The position numbers and the translations under genes are program-made. The notes below the pieces were generated by a model, which was not told the origin of the DNA, did not search any database, and was given only the letters and a program-made list of their open reading frames with translations. A DNA stretch of 14,934 bases, taken from NCBI GenBank assembly GCA_016650315.1, contig JAENVZ010000097.1:1-14934 (forward strand). Reading direction: 5' to 3'. Position 1 is the stretch's first letter. The number at the start of each line of letters is the position of its first letter. Shown here piece after piece: positions 6,014-13,044 of this stretch. This stretch comes from Alphaproteobacteria bacterium (GTDB lineage: Bacteria > Pseudomonadota > Alphaproteobacteria > Sphingomonadales > Sphingomonadaceae).

Positions 6014-6631
6014 ATGACAGTATATTTTCATGAAGAAGACTTGCCCGATGGCGTGCTGGCCGATGGTCCGGTCGCCGTCGATACCGAAACCATGGGCCTC
6101 CTCACGCCGCGCGATCGCTTGTGCGTTGTGCAGATCAGCGACGGTCAGGGCGATGAGCATCTGGTGCGTTTCGCGCCGGGTAGCGACTATGCCGCGCCGA
6201 ACCTCAAAAAAATCCTGGGCGATCCCGAACGGCTCAAACTCTATCACTTCGGCCGATTCGACATTGCGGCGATCCAGCATTATCTGGGTGTCCTTGCGGC
6301 GCCTGCCTATTGTACCAAGATCGCCTCGCGCCTGATACGGACCTATACCGACCGCCACGGCTTGAAAGAGCTGGTACGCGAGCTGGCGGGGCAGGAAATT
6401 TCCAAGCAGCAGCAAAGCTCTGACTGGGGCGCGCCACAACTGTCCGACGCGCAAAAGGAATATGCCGCGTCCGATGTCCGTTATCTCCATGTGTTGCGCG
6501 CTGAACTGGACCGCCGTCTGGCGCGCGAAGGCCGGACGCAGCTTGCTCAGGCCTGTTTCGATTTCCTGCCTCACCGCGCGGTGCTTGATCTTGCGGGCTG
6601 GCCGGAAACCGACATATTTGCACATATATAG
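6014..6631 (+). CDS. rnd: Short RNase D-type 3'-5' exoribonuclease
   Basis: The 205-residue protein is the DEDDy exonuclease domain of RNase D without the C-terminal HRDC domains, so it is much shorter than E. coli RNase D (about 375 residues). The catalytic residues are visible: Asp23 and Glu25 in VDTET, Asp83 in HFGRFDIAAIQ, and Tyr150 with Asp154 in EYAASDVRYL. The enzyme trims 3' ends of stable RNAs such as tRNA using two metal ions. The ATG is preceded by AGGAA at 5 nt. It sits 31 bp after terC and only 8 bp before lptC; this linkage of a short RNase D-like gene with lptC is common in alphaproteobacteria. The symbol rnd marks the family; the domain content makes it a ribonuclease D-like protein. 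Confidence 0.92.
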   Translation: MTVYFHEEDLPDGVLADGPVAVDTETMGLLTPRDRLCVVQISDGQGDEHLVRFAPGSDYAAPNLKKILGDPERLKLYHFGRFDIAAIQHYLGVLAAPAYCTKIASRLIRTYTDRHGLKELVRELAGQEISKQQQSSDWGAPQLSDAQKEYAASDVRYLHVLRAELDRRLAREGRTQLAQACFDFLPHRAVLDLAGWPETDIFAHI

Positions 6632-6639
6632 AGCCGCTG

Positions 6640-7290
6640 ATGTCCATCCAGGCGGAACGAGAGCGCGGCAAGCGGCATGTATGGGCGGCGCCTGGTAGCC
6701 GCCATGACCGGTTGATCCGCCCTTTGAAGCGGCTGCTGCCCATCGCTATGGGCATTTTGACGGCCTTTCTCGCCACTGCACCCTTCACGCACACAAGCGA
6801 AATCAGCTTCGTCCTCGACAAGAACAAGGTGGAGGTTGCACGCGAACGTATGCGGGTGACCGAAGCGCTTTATCGTGGCGAAGACAGCAAAGGCCAGCGC
6901 TTCTCGCTCCGCGCCGGTTCCGCCGTGCAGAAAAGCTCACGTGAACCGATCGTTGAACTCAACGACATGTCCGCGCGGATATTGCTGAGCGATGGCCCTG
7001 CCTTTCTCAATGCGCAGAAAGGTCTGTATGACATGGATCGAGAAAATGTCATGGTGCAAGGCCCCGTCCAGTTTCAATCGGCGGGTGGCTATCGCCTCAC
7101 CACCCGCGATGTCGGTATCGACCTGAAGGCGCGTACGATGCTGAGCCAGGGCCGTGTCGATGGCCGCTCGCCCATCGGCACGTTCAGCGGCGACCAGCTC
7201 AAGGCGGATTTACGCGATCGCACGGTTACGCTGGTGGGTCATGCACGCTTGCGCATCGATCAAAATGGTCTCAAAGGGCGACAGCCATGA
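6640..7290 (+). CDS. lptC: LPS export membrane anchor protein LptC
   Basis: LptC (216 residues) is the bitopic inner-membrane protein that takes lipopolysaccharide from LptB2FG and passes it to LptA. The N-terminus is basic and cytoplasmic (about 1-31). One transmembrane helix follows at about 32-49 (LLPIAMGILTAFLATAPF), then a periplasmic beta-jellyroll domain of the YrbK/DUF1239 type. Sequence identity in this family is low, so the call rests on topology, length and position: directly before lptA, with which it overlaps by four bases (ATGA), and close to lptB. The start lies 8 bp after the RNase D stop and has only a weak ribosome binding site, suggesting translational coupling. Confidence 0.88.
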   Translation: MSIQAERERGKRHVWAAPGSRHDRLIRPLKRLLPIAMGILTAFLATAPFTHTSEISFVLDKNKVEVARERMRVTEALYRGEDSKGQRFSLRAGSAVQKSSREPIVELNDMSARILLSDGPAFLNAQKGLYDMDRENVMVQGPVQFQSAGGYRLTTRDVGIDLKARTMLSQGRVDGRSPIGTFSGDQLKADLRDRTVTLVGHARLRIDQNGLKGRQP

Positions 7291-7826
7291 ACAGATTTGC
7301 CAGATTCGCGCTTGGCGCCGCATTGGGAACGGCCCTCCTTCCGGGAGCAAGCGCGCCCGCGCAGGTGCTAAAAAATCATGACAGCAATGCTCCGGTCAAC
7401 TTTTCTGCCGACCGCATAGAGGTGCAGGATCGCGCTGACCGCGTTGTTGTATCGGGCAATGTCCATGTGACCCAGGCTGGCCTCGCCCTTGATGCGGCCC
7501 GCATGACTGTCGCCTATCGGAATGAAAGTGGAAATACGGGCATAGAGATTGACCGTATTGATGCTTCAGGCGATGTCGTCGTGACCAAGGGCTATGAAAC
7601 CGCGCGGGGCAGTGTGGCTATATATGACCTGAACCGGCGACTCATCACGATGCTGGGCAATGTACAGTTGGTGCAGGGCGCGAATCGACTGACTGGCGGG
7701 CGATTGGTCATTGATTTGCGCACGGGCCGTTCGACTGTTGATGGACACGCTACCGGATCGGGTGTCGGTAACGCCGGGGGCAGAGTCACCGGTACGTTCA
7801 CCGTGCCTCAGCGCGACCAGAAATAA
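7287..7826 (+). CDS. lptA: LPS transport periplasmic bridge protein LptA
   Basis: LptA (179 residues) forms the periplasmic beta-jellyroll bridge that carries lipopolysaccharide to the outer membrane LptDE translocon. It has an Arg-containing signal peptide, with a likely cut near residue 25 (ASAPA). The OstA-like domain spans about 36-160: PVNFSADRIEVQDRADRVVVSGNV is the diagnostic start, and repeated G-D/N-V-x-V-x strands follow (ASGDVVVTKG, MLGNVQLVQG). The ATG overlaps the lptC stop as ATGA, a classic coupled pair. The Gly-rich C-terminus with a QRDQK end is ordinary for the group. lptB follows after 156 bp, a longer gap than in many relatives. Confidence 0.94.
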   Translation: MNRFARFALGAALGTALLPGASAPAQVLKNHDSNAPVNFSADRIEVQDRADRVVVSGNVHVTQAGLALDAARMTVAYRNESGNTGIEIDRIDASGDVVVTKGYETARGSVAIYDLNRRLITMLGNVQLVQGANRLTGGRLVIDLRTGRSTVDGHATGSGVGNAGGRVTGTFTVPQRDQK

Positions 7827-7882
7827 CCGCCAATTTCCCGGTTTTTTACCGACAGGCAAAGTTTTCTTTGTATGTGGCGGTT
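7825..7882 (+). other. Possible branched RNA structure between lptA and lptB
   Basis: AACCGCCA (7825-7832, overlapping the lptA stop) can pair with TGGCGGTT (7875-7882). Inside this 8-bp outer stem lie two small hairpins: CGGT/ACCG around five T's (7839-7851) and CAAAG/CTTTG around TTTT (7857-7870). Together they would make a three-way junction. There is no T-run after the outer stem, so it is not a plain terminator; it could protect the 3' end of the lptCA message, slow read-through into lptB, or be chance. Confidence 0.35.
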
Positions 7883-7982
7883 TCCCCATGCACAAAGCTT
7901 GCCAAATTGGTAGAGACTGGCCCTGCGTTTACGCATGGTTAACGAAAAGCTGCCAGCAATACAGGTCGCTTAAGGATCAGCA

Positions 7983-8762
7983 ATGAACGATATAGGGATA
8001 ATCGACCGGACTGAAGCCGCCCTGACAGTGGACGCGCAAACCAGCGGCCTTTCAGTCGTGTCGATCGCCAAAAGTTACGACAAGCGCGCGGTGCTGACCG
8101 ATGTGTCGCTGTCGGTGGCGAATGGGGAGGTGGTTGGCCTGCTCGGTCCCAACGGCGCGGGCAAGACGACCTGTTTTTATTCCATCATGGGGCTGGTCAA
8201 ACCCGATTCGGGCCGCATCCTGCTGGATGGCGACGATATTACGCCGCTGCCAATGTACCGCCGGGCTATACTTGGCCTTGGCTATCTGCCCCAGGAAACA
8301 TCCATTTTTCGCGGCATGACGGTGGAACAAAATATCATGGCGGTGCTGGAGCTTGCCGAACCCGAACAGGCCGCCCGCGCCGAACGGCTTGAGGAATTAT
8401 TAGGTGAATTCGGTATAACGCACCTGCGCGCGGCGCCGGCGATGGCATTGTCGGGCGGCGAGCGGCGGCGTTGCGAAATAGCGCGGGCGCTGGCCGCAAG
8501 TCCCTCGATCATGCTGCTGGACGAACCGTTTGCAGGCATTGACCCTATTTCCATCGCCGACATTCGTGGACTTGTCTGTCAGTTGAAGGAACGGGGCATC
8601 GGGGTACTCATTACCGACCACAATGTCCGCGAAACGCTCGATATCGTGGACCGGGCCTGCATTATTTATGACGGCAAGGTACTGTTTGCCGGCAACCCGG
8701 AGGCGCTGGTCGCCAACGAGGACGTCCGTCGCCTCTATTTGGGGGAGGGGTTCGAACTGTGA
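7983..8762 (+). CDS. lptB: LPS export ABC transporter ATP-binding protein LptB
   Basis: LptB (259 residues) is the cytoplasmic ATPase that drives LPS extraction by LptFG. All ABC motifs are intact: Walker A GPNGAGKTT (55-63), Q-loop YLPQE (Gln104), signature LSGGERRR (156-163), Walker B IMLLDEP (176-182) and the switch His213 in TDHNVRETL. The N-terminal extension of about 20 residues before the first strand is slightly longer than in E. coli LptB (241 residues). The ATG has AAGGAT 6-8 nt upstream. It follows lptA by 156 bp and precedes rpoN by 45 bp, the usual lptA-lptB-rpoN order. lptF and lptG are elsewhere. Confidence 0.96.
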   Translation: MNDIGIIDRTEAALTVDAQTSGLSVVSIAKSYDKRAVLTDVSLSVANGEVVGLLGPNGAGKTTCFYSIMGLVKPDSGRILLDGDDITPLPMYRRAILGLGYLPQETSIFRGMTVEQNIMAVLELAEPEQAARAERLEELLGEFGITHLRAAPAMALSGGERRRCEIARALAASPSIMLLDEPFAGIDPISIADIRGLVCQLKERGIGVLITDHNVRETLDIVDRACIIYDGKVLFAGNPEALVANEDVRRLYLGEGFEL

Positions 8763-8807
8763 AATGACGCGGGGGCTGGCCATATTTGTCGAGCCGGAGC
8801 GCGTATA

Positions 8808-10331
8808 ATGGCGTTGGCTCCTCGTCTCGACCTGCGACAAAGCCAATCGCTGGTCATGACGCCGCAATTGCAGCAGGCCATTCGGCTGCTTGCACTGTCG
8901 AACCTGGAAATCGAAACCTATATTGCCGAAGAGCTGGAAAAAAATCCGCTGCTGGAGGCAACCGACAATGTTCCTGAAGCACTTGAGCCAGGAGAAGGGC
9001 ACCTTGATCCTTCTGAAACCCGAGCAGATCTTCCCGACAGCGCGGATACCGACGCACTCCTGAACGGCGGCCATGGCGACACCGATAATCCCCTCGACGT
9101 GGATTATGGCGCGGAAACTTTCCACCATGACAGCAAGGCCGACATGCCCGCCGCACAGGAACGCGCTATTGGGCCTTCCGGGAATGATTATGGCAGCGGT
9201 TATAGTGAGGAGGGGCCTGATTTCGACAGCTTTTCTGCGCCAGCGATGTCCTTGCACGAACATTTGCTGGCTCAGGCGGGATCGACGCTGGCAGATCGTG
9301 CCTTGCTGATCGCCACCCAGTTGATCGGACAGATTGACGAGGCGGGTTATCTGGAGGCCAACCTTCTGGAAACCGCCTATCGCTTAAACGCACCGCTTCA
9401 TGAAGTGGAAGAGGTTCTGGCGACCGTTCAGACCTTCGATCCGACAGGGGTTGGTGCACGGAATCTTTCCGAATGTTTGGCCCTTCAGGCGAAGGAGGCG
9501 GATCGTTATGATCCCGCCATGGCGCGCCTCATCGACAATCTGGAATTGCTGGGCCGGGGCGCCTTGCCGCAACTCAAGCGTATGTGCGGCGTTGATGATG
9601 AGGATATGGCCGACATGATCCGCGAATTGCGCGCTTATGATCCCAAGCCCGGCCTCCAATATGGGTCGGATGTCAGTCAGACCGTTGTCCCTGACCTGTT
9701 TGTTGCGGAACGCAATGACGGCTGGGCCATTGAAATCAATAATGCAACGCTGCCCCGGCTGCTGGTCAACCGCAGCTATTATGTCGAGCTATCCGGCGGA
9801 CAGCATGACAAGACGTCAAAAGCGTGGCTCGCCGAATGTCTGGCAAGCGCAAACTGGTTGATCAAGGCGCTGGATCAGCGGCAGCGGACGATCATCAAGG
9901 TCGCCAGCGAAATCGTGAAGCAGCAGGACGAATTCTTCCGTCATGGCGTCGAATATCTCAAGCCGCTGACCCTGAAAATGGTCGCCGAGACGATTGAAAT
10001 GCATGAATCGACCGTCAGCCGGGTGACCAGCAACAAATATCTGTCCTGCCCGCGCGGCCTGTATGAACTCAAATATTTCTTCACCAGCGGCATTCAGAGT
10101 AATGACGGGGGCGACGCCGTTTCTGCTCAGGCGATCAAAAGCCACATCAGAACGTTGATAACCGCCGAAAACCCCAAGAAAATCCTTTCCGACGACACAT
10201 TGGTCGAAATGCTGCGCGTAAAAGGCTTCGACATTGCCCGCCGTACAGTCGCCAAATATCGGGAGGCGATGGGCATCGGTTCATCGGTGCAAAGGCGACG
10301 GCAAAAAGCGTTGGAGAATCGCGCCGCCTGA
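8808..10331 (+). CDS. rpoN: RNA polymerase sigma-54 factor RpoN
   Basis: RpoN (507 residues) is the alternative sigma factor that recognises -24/-12 promoters and needs an AAA+ activator. Region I is at the N-terminus (LDLRQSQSLVMTPQLQQAIR and LLALSNLEIETYIAEELEKNPLLE, about 7-49), followed by an acidic Asp/Glu-rich region II (about 50-135). The core-binding domain runs from about 145 to 330. The HTH region is at about 385-425 (LTLKMVAETIEMHESTVSRV). The RpoN box ARRTVAKYRE is at 477-486 and is complete. No strong ribosome binding site precedes the ATG; the short distance from lptB suggests co-transcription. hpf/raiA and ptsN, frequent downstream neighbours, are absent: prfC follows convergently after 13 bp. 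Confidence 0.97.
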   Translation: MALAPRLDLRQSQSLVMTPQLQQAIRLLALSNLEIETYIAEELEKNPLLEATDNVPEALEPGEGHLDPSETRADLPDSADTDALLNGGHGDTDNPLDVDYGAETFHHDSKADMPAAQERAIGPSGNDYGSGYSEEGPDFDSFSAPAMSLHEHLLAQAGSTLADRALLIATQLIGQIDEAGYLEANLLETAYRLNAPLHEVEEVLATVQTFDPTGVGARNLSECLALQAKEADRYDPAMARLIDNLELLGRGALPQLKRMCGVDDEDMADMIRELRAYDPKPGLQYGSDVSQTVVPDLFVAERNDGWAIEINNATLPRLLVNRSYYVELSGGQHDKTSKAWLAECLASANWLIKALDQRQRTIIKVASEIVKQQDEFFRHGVEYLKPLTLKMVAETIEMHESTVSRVTSNKYLSCPRGLYELKYFFTSGIQSNDGGDAVSAQAIKSHIRTLITAENPKKILSDDTLVEMLRVKGFDIARRTVAKYREAMGIGSSVQRRRQKALENRAA

Positions 10332-10337
10332 CCGGAT

Positions 10338-10356
10338 CGGGAACCTATCGTTCCCG
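10338..10356. terminator. Hairpin at the rpoN-prfC convergent junction
   Basis: CGGGAAC-CTATC-GTTCCCG is a perfect 7-bp stem with a 5-nt loop. It begins 6 nt after the rpoN stop, and its loop contains the prfC stop codon (CTA, read as TAG on the minus strand). Both convergent genes therefore end at this structure. There is no T-run on either side, so it may serve as a bidirectional 3' end or stabiliser rather than a standard intrinsic terminator. Confidence 0.5.
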
Positions 10357-11910
10357 GGTCGCGCTGAACCTGATGCCGGGATTGCGTTCCTGCACATAGC
10401 CGACGTCCCAGGCGCTTTTGGCCAGATAGACGGGATTGCCGTCACGGTCTTTGGCCAGGCTGGACCGGTTGATGTCGGCGAACGCCTTCATCGTCCCGTC
10501 ATCTCCGCTGATCCAGCGCGCGGTTTCAAAGGGTGCCATTTCCAGTCCCGCATCGACCTTGTATTCTGCCTCCAGTCGGGACAGCAGCACATCAAGTTGC
10601 AACTGGCCGACGACGCCGACGATCCAGTTGGCGCCGATTTCCGGGTAGAAAACCTGCGTCACGCCTTCTTCGGCCATATCGTCCAGCGCCTTGCGAAGCT
10701 GCTTGGTCTTGGTCGGGTCCTTCAGTGCCACCCGGCGGAGGATTTCCGGCGCGAAATTGGGTAGGCCGGTAAAGCGCACATCGGCTTTTTCGGACAGCGT
10801 ATCGCCCACGCGCAACGTGCCGTGATTGGGAATGCCGATGATGTCGCCGGGATAGGCTTCATCCGCCAGTTCGCGATTTTGGGCGAAGAACAGGATCGGA
10901 CTGTGCACGGCTATCGGTTTGCCATGGCCGCTTGGCGTCAGTTTCATGCCGCGCTTGAACGTGCCGGAACATAGACGCATGAAGGCGATCCGGTCCCGAT
11001 GCTGCGGATCCATATTCGCCTGCACCTTGAAAATGAAACCCGTGACATCGCCGCGCGTGGGATCGACATATTCAGGTTCGGCCGGTTGCGGGCGCGGTGG
11101 CGGGGCATGGCGGGCGAGTGCATCGATCAGCTCGGCCACGCCGAATTGCTTGAGCGCGGACCCGAAATAGACAGGGGTCAGGTCGCCATGACGATAAGCC
11201 GCCACGTCGAATGGCTCATAACCCGCCTGTGCCAGTTCCGCCTCTTCGCGCAACCGCGCAAGGCCATCGCTGGAAAGCGATTGCGCGAGCTTGGGATCAT
11301 CCAGACCGGTGAATTGGCCGGTTTTGCCTTCGAAATTGCGGCTGTCGCCGGTCGGCTGCATCAAGCGGTTGGCGTAAAGGTCATAGATCCCTTCGAATTC
11401 TCCGCCCATGCCGACGGGCCAGCTCATCGGGCAGACATCGAGCGCCAGCATGTCCGCAACCTCATCAAGCAACTCGAAGGGCGGTCGGCCCTCCCGATCG
11501 ACCTTGTTGATGAAGGTGATAATCGGGACAGAGCGCAGACGGCACACTTCGAACAATTTACGGGTTTGCGGTTCGATGCCTTTGGCGGCATCGATGACCA
11601 TGACCGCGCTGTCGACGGCGGTTAGCGTGCGATAGGTATCCTCGGAAAAATCCTCATGCCCCGGTGTGTCGAGCAGGTTGAAAGTCAGACCATCCCGTTC
11701 GAAGGTCATGACCGATGAAGTAACGGAAATACCGCGTTGTTGCTCGATCTTCATCCAGTCGGAACGGGCGCGGCGATTTGCCCCGCGCGCCTTCACTTCA
11801 CCGGCCAGATGGATAGCGCCGCCTTCCAGCAACAGCTTTTCCGTCAGCGTCGTCTTGCCTGCGTCCGGGTGGGAAATGATAGCGAAGGTACGGCGGGTGA
11901 GGATGGTCAT
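10345..11910 (-). CDS. prfC: Peptide chain release factor 3 (RF3)
   Basis: RF3 (521 residues; E. coli 529) is the GTPase that removes RF1/RF2 from the ribosome after peptide release. It begins MTILTRRTFAIISHPDAGKT, which holds the P-loop (13-21). RGISVTSS (59-66) is switch I, DTPGHEDF (81-88) switch II, and NKVD (135-138) the guanine-specificity motif. Domain II and the RF3-type C-terminal domain follow (EEGVTQVFYPEIGANWIVG.. VGQLQLDVL). I chose the ATG at 11910, because homologues start just before RRTFAIISHPD; the open frame continues upstream, but only through an intergenic repeat. No strong ribosome binding site is visible. It lies downstream of the epimerase gene and converges on rpoN. 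Confidence 0.97.
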   Translation of the reverse strand: MTILTRRTFAIISHPDAGKTTLTEKLLLEGGAIHLAGEVKARGANRRARSDWMKIEQQRGISVTSSVMTFERDGLTFNLLDTPGHEDFSEDTYRTLTAVDSAVMVIDAAKGIEPQTRKLFEVCRLRSVPIITFINKVDREGRPPFELLDEVADMLALDVCPMSWPVGMGGEFEGIYDLYANRLMQPTGDSRNFEGKTGQFTGLDDPKLAQSLSSDGLARLREEAELAQAGYEPFDVAAYRHGDLTPVYFGSALKQFGVAELIDALARHAPPPRPQPAEPEYVDPTRGDVTGFIFKVQANMDPQHRDRIAFMRLCSGTFKRGMKLTPSGHGKPIAVHSPILFFAQNRELADEAYPGDIIGIPNHGTLRVGDTLSEKADVRFTGLPNFAPEILRRVALKDPTKTKQLRKALDDMAEEGVTQVFYPEIGANWIVGVVGQLQLDVLLSRLEAEYKVDAGLEMAPFETARWISGDDGTMKAFADINRSSLAKDRDGNPVYLAKSAWDVGYVQERNPGIRFSATRER

Positions 11911-11934
11911 TTGGGATACTCGTGAATGATTGGG

Positions 11935-12024
11935 TCCGTCATCCCCGCAAAGGCGGGGTCCATTTCCTGTTTGTGGCAGGGGATGGGCCGGGAGATGGAT
12001 TCCCGCCTGCACGGGAATGACGGA
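11935..12024. repeat. 90-bp palindromic intergenic repeat (REP/MITE-like)
   Basis: The ends TCCGTCAT (11935-11942) and ATGACGGA (12017-12024) are perfect 8-bp inverted repeats. Next to each end is a GC-rich hairpin: CCCCGC/GCGGGG (11943-11958) and ATTCCCG/CGGGAAT (11999-12018). The inner flanks TCCATTTC and GAGATGGA are also inverted. The whole thus reads as two mirrored hairpin units around a 30-nt centre. Elements built from CGTCATyCCCGC..GCGGG units are widespread in intergenic DNA of sphingomonads and other Proteobacteria. It fills nearly the whole gap between the epimerase stop and the prfC start and may act as a terminator. Confidence 0.75.
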
Positions 12025-12027
12025 GTG

Positions 12028-12906
12028 TTAGTTCTCTACCAGCCTGACATTCAGATGGAATGCCCGTTGGGCACCGGGCGCAAGACGAATGATGCCCGGC
12101 TTCATCCATATGTCACCGTCAAACCCGACCGGATCGGCCATGCCCGCCCAGGGTTCAATGCACAGATAGTTCGCCCCCGGTTTCTGCCACAGGCCAAGCC
12201 ATGGCGTGTCGGGAAAGGCGATGTCGAGCAAGGGATGGCCGGGTGCCCCCCATTTCAGGCGGCGGCTGTTGAGCTGGTCCCAGATCAGCGCGTCGCCTTC
12301 GAACATGTCATGCGTGGGAACCAGCATATTGTTGCTGACGGGCGAAGGCGCGCTTTCATGGGCGATAAGACCGGGTTCGCTGCCAACCTTGCGGACGGGC
12401 GCCAGCTCATCCTCTTCAAAAATGATGACATGCTGATCCTTTTTGCCGCCAAAGGGCAGGGGCCAGGCGAAAGCAGGATGAAATCCGAAGCTGAACGGCA
12501 TATCGACCATACCCTGATTGATGACGGTCGCGGTCATGAACAGGCTGGTTTCTTCCGCTACGAAAGCCATGTCCAGCCGGAAGTCGAAAGGATAGACGCG
12601 CCGTGTTTCCTCGTCGGCGTCGAGGCGGAAGAGAACCGAAATGTCGTCCTGTTCGACGATATGGAAAGGAGACCGCCGCGCAAAGCCATGTTGCGGCAGG
12701 GCATATTCGTGGCCGTCCACGCGATAACTATCATGGCGCAGGCGGCCGACAATCGGGAACAGCAAGGGCGCATGGCCGGTCCAGAAGGCCGGGTCTGCAT
12801 CGGTCATCATCTCGCGGCCCATCGCATCGGTCAGCGACCACAATTCCGCACCCAGCGGATTGATCCGGGCCGTCAGCTTGCCCGATCCAATGGCGATAAG
12901 ATCCAT
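12028..12906 (-). CDS. Aldose 1-epimerase (galactose mutarotase-like) family protein
   Basis: The 292-residue protein belongs to the galactose-mutarotase-like beta-sandwich family, which interconverts the anomers of hexoses or hexose phosphates. Conserved residues include the active-site His pair, His73 in LPQHGFARR and His143 in FGFHPAFAWP, and the catalytic Glu251 in LCIEPWAGMADP. PLLFPIVGRLRHDSYRVDG (48-66) matches the LacX/YihR-like branch of short mutarotases. No signal peptide is seen, so the protein is cytoplasmic. The ATG has GGGAG about 8 nt upstream. It is flanked on both sides by palindromic repeats, separating it from pheT upstream and prfC downstream. Its sugar substrate cannot be told from sequence. 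Confidence 0.88.
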   Translation of the reverse strand: MDLIAIGSGKLTARINPLGAELWSLTDAMGREMMTDADPAFWTGHAPLLFPIVGRLRHDSYRVDGHEYALPQHGFARRSPFHIVEQDDISVLFRLDADEETRRVYPFDFRLDMAFVAEETSLFMTATVINQGMVDMPFSFGFHPAFAWPLPFGGKKDQHVIIFEEDELAPVRKVGSEPGLIAHESAPSPVSNNMLVPTHDMFEGDALIWDQLNSRRLKWGAPGHPLLDIAFPDTPWLGLWQKPGANYLCIEPWAGMADPVGFDGDIWMKPGIIRLAPGAQRAFHLNVRLVEN

Positions 12907-12926
12907 TATAGTCTCCCTCTCCGTTC

Positions 12927-13019
12927 GGTTCGAGCAGCATCGAGTGTGTCGAGATGTGTCCGTCGAGAACCCTTCTCGACTTCGGTTCTCGGTTCTCGAC
13001 AGGCTCGAACTCTCGAACC
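12927..13019. repeat. TCGA-rich palindromic intergenic repeat
   Basis: A 93-bp element is bounded by perfect inverted repeats GGTTCGAG (12927-12934) and CTCGAACC (13012-13019), with a second CTCGAAC copy at 13004-13010. In the centre GTCGAGAA-CCC-TTCTCGAC (12962-12980) forms a perfect 8-bp hairpin. Short TCGA units recur throughout (GCATCGAG, TGTCGAG, GTTCTCGAC). Repeats of the type GTTCTCGAC..GCTCGAAC are characteristic of sphingomonad intergenic regions. It lies between the pheT stop and the epimerase start and differs in sequence from the element at 11935-12024. Confidence 0.7.
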
Positions 13020-13044
13020 TTCGCGCGAAGCCAACGGTTGGCGA

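Noticed and set aside
7934..7944. TTAACCAT half-site resembling a CtrA box upstream of lptB
   Set aside because: No second half at the spacing required for a full CtrA site, and an 8-mer is expected by chance.
8777..8791. TGGC..TTGT resembling a sigma-54 promoter just before rpoN
   Set aside because: The -12 element lacks the invariant GC (CG is found), so autoregulation by this site is not supported.
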